Part shown: in pieces, positions 37,362 through 45,419 of the stretch
Position numbering within the stretch: the stretch's first letter is position 1
How the letters are laid out: the number at the start of each line of letters is the position of its first letter
Origin: an uncultured Clostridia bacterium
GTDB taxonomy: Bacteria; Bacillota; Clostridia; UBA1381
DNA: 46,724 bases
Assembly (NCBI GenBank): GCA_947628515.1
Contig: CANRAG010000005.1
Span: 1 to 46,724, forward strand
Reading direction: 5' to 3'
The notes under the pieces: model-generated
The model's input: only the letters and a program-made list of their open reading frames with translations
Databases searched by the model: none
What the model was told of the DNA's origin: nothing
Translations under genes and position numbers: made by a program

Positions 37362-38868
37362 CCGGCTTAAGCGGGTATTAAACAAATTTCCGGTTGCCCT
37401 TCTTAAGCGGGGGGTTTATTCGGGTACGCATAATATACGCTTCGTGATGGTTGTGACATATATAGCCGTAACTCTGCTCACGCTCATACTTATGTGCGTG
37501 TATATTATAGGTATATTATCGGACAATCTGTATTCGGAAGAGACCATAATGCTGTATTCAAAGGCGAATATAATATCGCAGTCATCGTCAAACGTATGGG
37601 ATATGAGCGATGAAAACGTAATGAGCCTGCGCGTGCAGGATATTACGCAGCGCCTTCTGGCCGGAACCAATATCCGCGGCGTTGTAACGAACAGCTCGTA
37701 TACCGTATTATATGACAATAACAGCGAAGCGGATATGGTAAACAAGGTGTTTATGCGTGATGTGCTTAAACGCGCTTTGGACGGCGAGCAGGCGGATTCC
37801 TCATTTAACGCGGACAGCGGCAAAACAATAACCGTTTCCGTGCCTATTGAATACGAAAATGAGATCGTGGGCGGAGTGTATCTCGCCGAGAATGTTTCGT
37901 CCATAAGCGAGACGATAGACACAATACGCGCAAGCCTTATAGTATTCAGCCTGCTTATAATTTTTGTTATATGCATAATGAGCGTGGGCGCGAGCTATAT
38001 AATCACACAGCCCATTACGGAGTTTATAGAAATCGCGAAGGCAATATCAAAGGGCGACTTCAGCCGCCGCGCCGCGGTCAAGGGCATGAGTGAGATTGCG
38101 CAGATGGGCGAGGCGTTAAACTTCATGTGCGACGAGCTGAACGCGCTTGACGAAAAACGAAAGAATTTCGTATCGGATGTTTCGCATGAGCTCAAGACGC
38201 CCATGGCGGGAATAAAGCTTCTGTGCGACAGCCTTGTCGAGGCGGATAATCCCGATATGGCTACCATTCGCGAATTCCTTACGGACATGTCCGAGGAAAT
38301 AGACAGACTTACAAGGCTCATAAACAGATTGCTGACGTTAAGCCGCCTTGACGCGGGGAATAAGCTTAACATAAGCGAGGTCGATATAACCGCGCTGTGC
38401 GCAGGGGTTGTAAGGGGTCTTAATAAAATCGCGAGCGAAAAAAATATAGAATTGACATTTACCTCCGACAGTGCCGGAGAGCGTCATATACTGGCCGATT
38501 ACGACAAAATCTACGAATCTGTGTATAATATAATAGAGAACGGAATTAAATATACCCGGGAGGGCGGAGTTGTGAGCGCACATGTAAGCTATTCTGAGAA
38601 CGAGTGCGTAATAGCGGTGGAGGACAATGGCCCCGGTATTCCCGATTCGGAAAAGACAAAGGTATTTGACCGTTTCTACCGTCTTGACGATTCGCGGGCG
38701 CGGGACACGGGCGGAACCGGACTCGGGCTTGCAATCACAAAGGAGGCAATACTTCTCCATAACGGATCTATCGAGGTGGTTGACGCGCCGGAGGGAGGAA
38801 GCAGATTTATAATTCATCTGCCGGCGCGGGATGTATCATTCGGAAAGGAGGGGGTAGTCAGTCCATGA
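37333..38868 (+). CDS. Membrane sensor histidine kinase with HAMP domain
   Basis: Histidine kinase paired with the preceding regulator. It has a first membrane helix (from VMVVTYIAVTLLT), an extracytoplasmic sensor of about 140 residues, a second helix (LIVFSLLIIFVICIMSVGA), a HAMP domain, the phosphoacceptor His in VSDVSHELKTPMAG (His285 if GTG 37333 starts the gene), and an ATPase domain with NIIENGIKYT, EDNGPGIPDS and GGTGLGLAI. The start is uncertain: no in-frame codon has a good ribosome binding site. GTG 37333 and TTG 37336 overlap the regulator by under 30 bp, while ATG 37258 would overlap by 104 bp. The stop overlaps the GerMN gene by 4 bp. Confidence 0.9.
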   Translation: MLDIIIRRVDRLKRVLNKFPVALLKRGVYSGTHNIRFVMVVTYIAVTLLTLILMCVYIIGILSDNLYSEETIMLYSKANIISQSSSNVWDMSDENVMSLRVQDITQRLLAGTNIRGVVTNSSYTVLYDNNSEADMVNKVFMRDVLKRALDGEQADSSFNADSGKTITVSVPIEYENEIVGGVYLAENVSSISETIDTIRASLIVFSLLIIFVICIMSVGASYIITQPITEFIEIAKAISKGDFSRRAAVKGMSEIAQMGEALNFMCDELNALDEKRKNFVSDVSHELKTPMAGIKLLCDSLVEADNPDMATIREFLTDMSEEIDRLTRLINRLLTLSRLDAGNKLNISEVDITALCAGVVRGLNKIASEKNIELTFTSDSAGERHILADYDKIYESVYNIIENGIKYTREGGVVSAHVSYSENECVIAVEDNGPGIPDSEKTKVFDRFYRLDDSRARDTGGTGLGLAITKEAILLHNGSIEVVDAPEGGSRFIIHLPARDVSFGKEGVVSP

Positions 38869-39806
38869 AGCATAAAAGGTTGATAACGGCAATTGCCGTG
38901 CCGGCGTTAATTATTATCGCCGCTGTAATTGCCGCTATATGTTTTATAAACTATGATATGTCAACAGAAAAAATGACGGTTGATTTATATTTTATGAATG
39001 AGGACGGAACGGGAATTGTTTCCGAACCGCATGATATAAGGTATAGGGATAGTAATGAGCTTATACAGAATACGATAAAAAAACTCATGGCGGGCCCGTC
39101 AAGCTCCAAAAGGGGCGATGTGATACCTGACGGCACGGATGTGCAGAGCCTGCGCGCCGGCACGGACGCGAGCCTTATAATAGATTTCTCCGGTGAGTTT
39201 ATTACCGAGGACAAGTCGAAGAATGTATTGGATACATACGCGGTTGTAAAAACCCTGTGCTCGACCGGATACGTAGCGGTTGTAAAAATTACCGTTAACG
39301 GTGCGCCGGTCACGGACAGGGACGGCAATGAGCTTGGGTTCATATCGGCATCCGATATAAATTTGGAAACCGAGACGTATTCAAGCGAGATGCGCGACAT
39401 TACGCTTTATTTTGCCGACAGCGGCGGTAAGGGACTTGTGAAGGAGAACCGCACAATAAAGATTACCGATCAGCAGCCGGTTGAGCAATATATAATAAAC
39501 GAGCTTATAAAAGGTCCCGGCAACGGCTCGCTCGAACCGCTACTATCGGATGACACAATCCTGGTGTCGGTGGATATTGAGGACAATATCTGTTATCTCA
39601 ATTTTAAATCTTCGTTTATAAAAGCGAATACCGGCAGCAGCGACCACGAGAAGCTTGTTATATATTCCATAGTGAACTCTCTTACGGAGATACCCACAAT
39701 AAGCCGCGTTCAGTTCTATATGGACGGCAAGCGCGTGGAGAATTTCGGAACGGTCCCAATAAAGGACTGCATTTCAAGAAATACCGATATTATGGATGAT
39801 AAATAA
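38865..39806 (+). CDS. GerMN-domain membrane-anchored protein
   Basis: Protein of 313 residues with a basic start and one N-terminal membrane helix (about 7-28), then two GerMN-type domains: first about 37-150 (VDLYFMNEDGT, TIKKLMAGPSS, SLIIDFSGEF) and second about 175-295 (ITLYFADSGGKG, INELIKGPGNGS, CYLNFKSSF). GerMN domains occur in the spore germination protein GerM and in envelope lipoproteins of Bacillota. A Cys after the helix (AAIC) does not fit a lipobox well, so a helix anchor is more likely. Translation is coupled to the kinase gene (ATGA overlap), suggesting it modulates or is controlled with the signalling pair. The exact role is unknown. Confidence 0.85.
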   Translation: MKHKRLITAIAVPALIIIAAVIAAICFINYDMSTEKMTVDLYFMNEDGTGIVSEPHDIRYRDSNELIQNTIKKLMAGPSSSKRGDVIPDGTDVQSLRAGTDASLIIDFSGEFITEDKSKNVLDTYAVVKTLCSTGYVAVVKITVNGAPVTDRDGNELGFISASDINLETETYSSEMRDITLYFADSGGKGLVKENRTIKITDQQPVEQYIINELIKGPGNGSLEPLLSDDTILVSVDIEDNICYLNFKSSFIKANTGSSDHEKLVIYSIVNSLTEIPTISRVQFYMDGKRVENFGTVPIKDCISRNTDIMDDK

Positions 39807-39828
39807 TAAACGAAAGGACGACGGGCAT

Positions 39829-40311
39829 ATGATTAACAGAATTAATTTCACCATCAATTCAAGGGTGTACACGGTAACGGCGCGGGAGGCTCCGGAATAT
39901 ATCAGAAGTCTTTGCGAGTATGTTAATGAAAAGGTGAATACGGTACTCAAAGAGGGAAATCATGTGATGGGCGAAAAGCCGTTGGTGCTCGCGGCGCTCA
40001 ATATATGCGACGAGTATTTTAAGGCTCTCGACGCGAGAGAATCAACGGAAAGGGTAACAGAGATAATAGCGGAGAACAAGAGCCTGAAAAAGGAGCTTGA
40101 GGAAATCAAAAGCGCCGAGCGGACAAGCGGCGAAAAGGCCGCGGAGCTTGAGGAGGAGCTGGATTTGACAAGGAAGGTTCTTGAGGAAACCGAAGAAAAG
40201 GTTAAATTCCTCGAAGGGCAGATAAAGCTAAAGGAAACACAGGTTAAGAAGCAGCGCAGCGAGTTTGCGCTTCGTGAAAAAGAGCTTTTGGACATGCTCG
40301 AATCGAAATAA
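39829..40311 (+). CDS. zapA: Cell division protein ZapA
   Basis: FtsZ-ring stabilising protein of 160 residues. The N-terminal region (NRINFTINSRVYTVTAREAPEY, then VNEKVNTVL and a helix with ALNICDEYFKAL) is the ZapA fold. It is followed by a coiled coil of about 90 residues rich in Glu and Lys (KSLKKELEEIKS, ELEEELDLTRKVLEE), longer than in many ZapA proteins. ATG at 39829 is chosen because the sequence before it (39796 onward) is not ZapA-like; GAAAGGA lies upstream. Stop and next start overlap by one base (TAATG). Confidence 0.9.
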   Translation: MINRINFTINSRVYTVTAREAPEYIRSLCEYVNEKVNTVLKEGNHVMGEKPLVLAALNICDEYFKALDARESTERVTEIIAENKSLKKELEEIKSAERTSGEKAAELEEELDLTRKVLEETEEKVKFLEGQIKLKETQVKKQRSEFALREKELLDMLESK

Positions 40312-42392
40312 TGAAGCGTATGGAGCTGTTATCCCCCGCGGGCGGTATGGCGCAGCTAAAGACCGCCGTGCAGTCCGGAGCGGACGCGGTGTATCTCGGA
40401 GCGCCGAGCTTTTCGGCGAGAGCCGGAGCCGGAAATTTCGAGTATGACGAGCTTGCGGAGGCGGTAAGATACTGTCACATCTACGGAGTGAAGGTGCATT
40501 GCGCGTTAAATACTCTAATTAAGGAAAGCGAGCTTGCGGCGGCAATAGACGCGGCAAAAAATATTTACCGCTGCGGAGCGGATGCGATTATTGTCCAGGA
40601 TATAGGACTTGCTGCTCATATCAGAAGGCTTCTGCCGGATATCGAGCTGCACGCAAGCACGCAGATGACTGTCACATCGCTTGAAGGCGTGCGCTATCTT
40701 GAAGAACACGGGTTCAGCCGCGTTGTTCTTGCAAGGGAGCTTTCAATGCGGGAAATAGAGGAAATAGTCAGAGGCGCCAAGGCTGAAATCGAGGTTTTCG
40801 TACACGGCGCGATATGCATGAGCTATTCGGGACAATGTCTTATGTCAAGTATTCTGGGCGGCAGAAGCGGAAACAGGGGGAGATGCGCGCAGCCGTGCCG
40901 GTTGAAATACGAGCTGCAAAGAGACGGAGTAAGCGTCGCCGGCGCGTACGCGCTGAGTCCTAAGGATATGGCGCTTATAAAGCATCTGGACGAGCTTGGA
41001 CGGATTGGCGTAGCGTCGCTTAAAATCGAAGGACGGTTAAAGAGCGCCGAATATGTAAGCGCGGTTACGGGCATATACCGTAAATATCTTGACATCGCCT
41101 ATGCGGTAACCGACGCGGACATGACGGAGCTTAAAAACGCGTTTTCGCGTTCGGGCTTCACTGACGGATATTTTACCGGCAGAACCGGACGGAACATGAT
41201 GGCGCACGACAATCCCGCGAACAATTCGGGGAGCGTCTATACCGCCGCCGCAAAGGAGCGCGCGGCGGGGAGGATAACAAGGCAGATACCGGTTAATATA
41301 TTCGCCTCGCTTGCAAGGGACGATGTTCTGCGCGTAACGGTATATGATAACGACGGAAACTGCGTGAACACAGAGGGGCGTGTACGCGCAGAAAGCGCTG
41401 TAAATAAACCGCTCACACCGGAGCGGCTGTGCGCCCGGCTTTGCAAGCTGGGCGGGACGGCGTTTCGGGCAGAGGATATAAACGTCGAGGTTGACGAGGG
41501 GATTACCATTCCGGTTAAGGATATAAACGATGCTCGCCGCCGTTTCTGCGCGGAGCTGGAGGAGCTGCGCGGCAGAAACAAACCGCGCGTTGAAAATAAT
41601 ATTAAGCCTGAATTCGGAAGCGGCGCAAATCCGGATAGACTGTATCTCACAGCCGAGGTCGCGAACGCGGAGCAGGGCTATGCCGTGCTGAAAGAAGGGG
41701 GCATAAAGCGTATTTACGCGCCGCAACCGGTGGCGGCTGAACTCCTGTATCATGCGGGGGACGTTGAAATAGTAACCAAAACGGCGGAGATATTCCGACC
41801 GGAGCAACCTTGCACGGAAACCGTTTCGGTGTCATCACCCGCGGCGCTGCGTTACTACGGCGGCAAAGCGGCATACGGCGATTTCAGATTGAATGTGTAC
41901 AACTCGCTCACGGCTGCGGAGTTTGGGGATTTGAAGTGCGTAACTCTGTCACCGGAGCTTAATATGCGCGAAATTGCCGATATTACGGCGCATGCGGGCA
42001 AAACGGAAACCGAAATCATAGGCTACGGATACCTTCCGCTTATGATTATGCGCAACTGCCCCGCGCGGGCGCTGGGCTTCTGCGGCGCTAAAGGTGGGTC
42101 ATACTCTCTTAAAGACAGAAAAGGCATGGAGTTCAGACTTATCTGCGCCGACGTCAAAAGCGGGGACTGCAAGGCGGTTCTTCTTAATTCAAAACCCGTT
42201 TTTACGGCGGATATAATGGAGAGTATAGCAAAATTGAAAATTAATTATGTCAGATTGAATTTTACTGTTGAAAATTCCCGACAATGTGGTAAAATAGTAA
42301 GTGTGTATAAAGCCGCGGTTTCCGGCGAGCGGGTGAGAGCGCCGGAGGAAAACACCTTTACAAGAGGGCATCTCAAGCGCGGCGTGATTTAG
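40311..42392 (+). CDS. U32 family protein (RlhA/TrhP-like, DUF3656-containing)
   Basis: Protein of 693 residues. The N-terminal U32 domain starts MELLSPAGGMAQLKTAVQSG and has the cysteine set of U32 iron-sulfur members: ICMSYSGQC (C-x6-C), 15 residues, then RCAQPC (C-x3-C). The C-terminal part resembles DUF3656. Labelled peptidases historically, characterised members (TrhP, RlhA, UbiU/UbiV) are oxygen-independent or prephenate-dependent hydroxylases of tRNA, rRNA or ubiquinone precursors. The full U32-DUF3656 layout favours RNA hydroxylation over proteolysis. In Bacillota it often lies beside zapA, as here, sharing one base with that gene. Substrate unproven. Confidence 0.9.
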   Translation: MKRMELLSPAGGMAQLKTAVQSGADAVYLGAPSFSARAGAGNFEYDELAEAVRYCHIYGVKVHCALNTLIKESELAAAIDAAKNIYRCGADAIIVQDIGLAAHIRRLLPDIELHASTQMTVTSLEGVRYLEEHGFSRVVLARELSMREIEEIVRGAKAEIEVFVHGAICMSYSGQCLMSSILGGRSGNRGRCAQPCRLKYELQRDGVSVAGAYALSPKDMALIKHLDELGRIGVASLKIEGRLKSAEYVSAVTGIYRKYLDIAYAVTDADMTELKNAFSRSGFTDGYFTGRTGRNMMAHDNPANNSGSVYTAAAKERAAGRITRQIPVNIFASLARDDVLRVTVYDNDGNCVNTEGRVRAESAVNKPLTPERLCARLCKLGGTAFRAEDINVEVDEGITIPVKDINDARRRFCAELEELRGRNKPRVENNIKPEFGSGANPDRLYLTAEVANAEQGYAVLKEGGIKRIYAPQPVAAELLYHAGDVEIVTKTAEIFRPEQPCTETVSVSSPAALRYYGGKAAYGDFRLNVYNSLTAAEFGDLKCVTLSPELNMREIADITAHAGKTETEIIGYGYLPLMIMRNCPARALGFCGAKGGSYSLKDRKGMEFRLICADVKSGDCKAVLLNSKPVFTADIMESIAKLKINYVRLNFTVENSRQCGKIVSVYKAAVSGERVRAPEENTFTRGHLKRGVI

Positions 42393-42403
42393 GAGGTATA
42401 TTT

Positions 42404-42994
42404 GTGTCTGAGATTATTTTGGCTTCGGCGTCTCCGCGGCGAAAGGAGCTGCTGGGGCAAATGGGACTGGACTTTGAGGTCGTGATTTCGGACGCGGATG
42501 AGTCCGGCGTTGACAAAAGCGTGCCGCCGCATATATATGTGCAGGAGCTGGCGCTGCTTAAAGCGGCGGCAAGCGCGAAAAAGGTTATAGATAACCGCGC
42601 CGCGGTTGTGATAGCCGCCGATACCATTGTAGTGCTCGACGGCAAAATACTGGGCAAGCCCGCCGACGAGGCGGACGCGTTCGGAATGTTAAGCGCTCTT
42701 TCGGGGCGAACTCACAGCGTATATACGGGCTTCTGTGTGCTGCGTATAAGAGACGGAAGAACAGTGTGTAAAAGCGCGCGCACGGATGTGAGGTTTAAAA
42801 AGCTCAGCGATGATAGGATAAGCCGTTATATTGACTCCGGCGAGCCTATGGACAAGGCCGGAGCTTACGGAATACAGGGGCTTGGCGCTCTGCTTGTTGA
42901 GGGGATCGACGGCGACTATTTTAACGTGGTCGGACTTCCGGTAAGCGCACTGGGAGACATACTTGAAACAGAGTTCGGATTTGAACTTTTGTAG
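42404..42994 (+). CDS. maf: Maf-type nucleotide pyrophosphatase
   Basis: House-cleaning pyrophosphatase of the Maf family, 196 residues, hydrolysing modified or canonical pyrimidine nucleoside triphosphates such as dTTP and UTP. Motifs: LASASPRRKELL at the N terminus, AADTIVVLDGKILGKP with the catalytic Asp, SGRTHSVYTG, and DKAGAYGIQG near 145. The GTG start at 42404 follows an exceptional AGGAGG. Maf was named for septum inhibition when overproduced in B. subtilis, and it commonly precedes mreB in Bacillota. Here the U32 gene precedes it by 11 bp. Confidence 0.94.
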   Translation: MSEIILASASPRRKELLGQMGLDFEVVISDADESGVDKSVPPHIYVQELALLKAAASAKKVIDNRAAVVIAADTIVVLDGKILGKPADEADAFGMLSALSGRTHSVYTGFCVLRIRDGRTVCKSARTDVRFKKLSDDRISRYIDSGEPMDKAGAYGIQGLGALLVEGIDGDYFNVVGLPVSALGDILETEFGFELL

Positions 42995-43014
42995 ATGAAA
43001 ATTTATATAGAATC

Positions 43015-43035
43015 TGCCGGACGGCGGGACCGGCA
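43015..43035 (+). promoter_or_regulatory. Hairpin just before mreB ribosome binding site
   Basis: TGCCGG (43015-43020) and CCGGCA (43030-43035) form a perfect 6-bp stem with a 9-nt loop, directly followed by the binding site AAGGAGG. Like the leaders of glgB and the second SLH gene, it may protect the 5' end of a processed mRNA. Confidence 0.5.
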
Positions 43036-43049
43036 TAAGGAGGAAAACA

Positions 43050-44057
43050 ATGGGATTATTATCTAAGGACGTCGCAATAGATCTCGGCACGGCGAATACG
43101 CTTATATATGTTAAAGGTAAGGGTATAGTTGTACGCGAGCCGTCGGTTGTGGCTATTGACAGGTACACCGGCAGAGTTGTCGCGGTAGGTAATGAGGCAA
43201 ACGAGATGATAGGCCGAACACCGGAGAGCATAATAGCGATAAGACCGATGAAGGACGGCGTTATAGCGGATTTTGATATTACGCAGTCAATGATAAAGCA
43301 GTTTATACGAAGGGCGAAGGTTGCCGGCGTTCTTAAGCCGCGCGTTGTGGTATGCATCCCGTCGGGAATAACGGAGGTTGAGCGCCGCGCGGTTGAGGAC
43401 GCGGTTATACAGGCGGGGGCAAAGGAGGTCGCGCTTATAGAAGAACCGATGGCTGCGGCGATGGGCGCGGGACTTCCCGTAGCCAACGCGACAGGAAGCA
43501 TGGTTGTGGATATAGGCGGCGGAACGACCGAGGTTGCTGTGATATCAATGGGCGGAATTGTGTCGTCGCAGTCAATAAGAATAGCGGGCGACGCGCTTGA
43601 CAGCGCTATTGTAAACTACTTAAAAAAGAATATAGGAATAAATATAGGCGATAAAATGGCCGAGGAAATAAAAATCGCGATAGGCTCGGCGTTTGAGGAT
43701 AATGACGAGGGAATGTTCGACGTGCGCGGCAGGGACGTTTCGACAGGTCTGCCGCGTACGGTTCAGATAAAAGAGACGCAGATACGCGAGGCAATAAAGG
43801 AAAATATTGACGAGATGATAGAGTCGGTAAAGATGACGCTGGAGCATACTCCGCCGGAGCTTGCGGCGGACGTCATGGAGCGGGGAATAATGCTTACGGG
43901 CGGAGGCGCGCTTATAAAGGGTATAGACAAGCTCATCGCCGAGGTTACGAAAATCCCAACGCATGTCGCGGAATATCCGCTCGACTGTGTCGCAATCGGT
44001 ACCGGAAAGGCTCTTGATGACATAAAGGCGTTACTGTCAAAGAACAAAGTAAGATAA
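43050..44057 (+). CDS. mreB: Rod-shape determining protein MreB
   Basis: Actin-like ATPase of 335 residues that forms membrane-associated filaments and guides lateral wall synthesis. The nucleotide-binding phosphate-1 motif [18 protein letters not shown], phosphate-2 [15 protein letters not shown] and adenosine motif [11 protein letters not shown] are intact. It is first in an mreBCD run, 55 bp after maf, and ATG follows AAGGAGG. Confidence 0.97.
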   Translation: MGLLSKDVAIDLGTANTLIYVKGKGIVVREPSVVAIDRYTGRVVAVGNEANEMIGRTPESIIAIRPMKDGVIADFDITQSMIKQFIRRAKVAGVLKPRVVVCIPSGITEVERRAVEDAVIQAGAKEVALIEEPMAAAMGAGLPVANATGSMVVDIGGGTTEVAVISMGGIVSSQSIRIAGDALDSAIVNYLKKNIGINIGDKMAEEIKIAIGSAFEDNDEGMFDVRGRDVSTGLPRTVQIKETQIREAIKENIDEMIESVKMTLEHTPPELAADVMERGIMLTGGGALIKGIDKLIAEVTKIPTHVAEYPLDCVAIGTGKALDDIKALLSKNKVR

Positions 44058-44078
44058 TAACATAAAGGTAAGAATACA

Positions 44079-44903
44079 ATGGACTTTTTTTCTAAAAAAT
44101 GGAGAGTTGTTCTCATTGCCGCGGCTGTAATAGCGGCTGCGGGCTTTGCGGCAGACCATTTTATAGGATTTAATCCTATAAGCACAGCGGTGAACTTTGT
44201 CGCGTCGCCTGTGCAAAGCGGGTTTTCATATATAGCTCATGCCATGGAGGACGCGCGTGACTTCATTTGGGATATGCGCGCGTATAAAGCGGACAATGAG
44301 AAGCTGGAGAGCGAGAATATAGAGCTTAAGCGAGCCAACCGTGACTCCGCATCATACCGTGAGGAAAATGAACGGCTTCGCGAGCTTCTGGACCTAAAGA
44401 CGTCAATGGACGGCAGCTACACGACCGTTGCGGCGCAGGTTATAGCATATTCGGGCGACAACCGGTGCGAAAGAATGGAAATAAACAAGGGCACGCTGTC
44501 GGGAATAGCCGTGGGAAACGCGGTCATAACGCCTGACGGTATAGCGGGAAAGGTTACGGAGACAGGGCCTGACTATGCTGTTGTAACAACCATTCTCGAC
44601 TCATCCTCCGCCATAGGCATAAAGGTGTCGAGAACCGGAGGCAGCGGCCTTGTCGAGGGCGATGAGGAGCTTTCAAAGGATGTTTGGTGCAAGCTGTCAT
44701 TTATGGATAAGAACACGCCTATTATAGTGGGGGATATTGTCGAAACCTCCGGTACGGGCGGCATCTATCCCGCCGGACTGGTTGTGGGAAGCGTTATGAG
44801 CGTTTCCGCAGACAGCACGGGCGCGCTAAACTATGCGGTAATTAATCCGGCGGCAGAGATAGACAAGCTGAGAGAGGTTTTGGTTATTAACGGGACTAAG
44901 TGA
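44079..44903 (+). CDS. mreC: Rod-shape determining protein MreC
   Basis: Membrane-anchored 274-residue component of the elongasome. An N-terminal helix (about 9-28) leads to an extracytoplasmic coiled coil (about 70-105, NEKLESENIELKRAN) and the paired beta-barrel MreC domain with VAAQVIAYSGDNRCERMEINKGT and DIVETSGTGGIYPAGLVVG. It links MreB to PBP2. The gene abuts mreD, whose possible GTG start overlaps its stop. Confidence 0.95.
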   Translation: MDFFSKKWRVVLIAAAVIAAAGFAADHFIGFNPISTAVNFVASPVQSGFSYIAHAMEDARDFIWDMRAYKADNEKLESENIELKRANRDSASYREENERLRELLDLKTSMDGSYTTVAAQVIAYSGDNRCERMEINKGTLSGIAVGNAVITPDGIAGKVTETGPDYAVVTTILDSSSAIGIKVSRTGGSGLVEGDEELSKDVWCKLSFMDKNTPIIVGDIVETSGTGGIYPAGLVVGSVMSVSADSTGALNYAVINPAAEIDKLREVLVINGTK

Positions 44904-44905
44904 TT

Positions 44906-45403
44906 ATGAGGGTAGTAAAAATTATTGCATGGATATTTAGTATATATATTATCCAGACAGTCTTTGGCGAATTTATAAATATAATGGGGACCGTTCCCGA
45001 TTTGCTGCTTGCGTTTATATTGATTTTCGCGTTTCACGAATGGAATTATAAAACCGTCGCGTATGTAACTCTGTCTTGCGCGGTGCTTGCAGGATCGTCT
45101 GTCGGGCAACAGTTCTCATTGGATGTTTTGGCTATGAGCGCGGCGGCTGTGCTTGTTCACGGCCTGTCCGAACGTGCGCGGTTCATACCGAAGCCGGTGC
45201 GGGTGGAGTGCGCTCTTGCCGTTTCGGCGGCGGTCATATCCGCCGCGGGGTATTTTATAATATACAAGTCGATGGGGATCGCGGTCATTACGGGCAGCAT
45301 TTTACCGCATACGGCATATACGGTGGTATGCGGGTGCATAATGTACCCCATTGTCGTTAAAACACTGTTCCCGAAGCAGAATAAAAAGGTTTTTATTATT
45401 TGA
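44906..45403 (+). CDS. mreD: Rod-shape determining protein MreD
   Basis: Hydrophobic 165-residue membrane protein with about five helices (for example WIFSIYIIQTVFGEFI and ILIFAFHE) and the family's usual conserved motif VPDLLLAFILIF in the N-terminal half. It forms the elongasome with MreC. ATG at 44906 is taken; a GTG at 44900 overlapping the mreC stop by 4 bp is equally possible, adding only two residues. No clear ribosome binding site precedes either, consistent with coupling to mreC. Confidence 0.9.
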   Translation: MRVVKIIAWIFSIYIIQTVFGEFINIMGTVPDLLLAFILIFAFHEWNYKTVAYVTLSCAVLAGSSVGQQFSLDVLAMSAAAVLVHGLSERARFIPKPVRVECALAVSAAVISAAGYFIIYKSMGIAVITGSILPHTAYTVVCGCIMYPIVVKTLFPKQNKKVFII

Positions 45404-45419
45404 AAGGAAATGAATACAA

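Noticed and set aside
40311..42392. U32 gene as a collagenase-type virulence peptidase
   Set aside because: The iron-sulfur cysteine pattern and DUF3656 layout point to the hydroxylase branch of the family.
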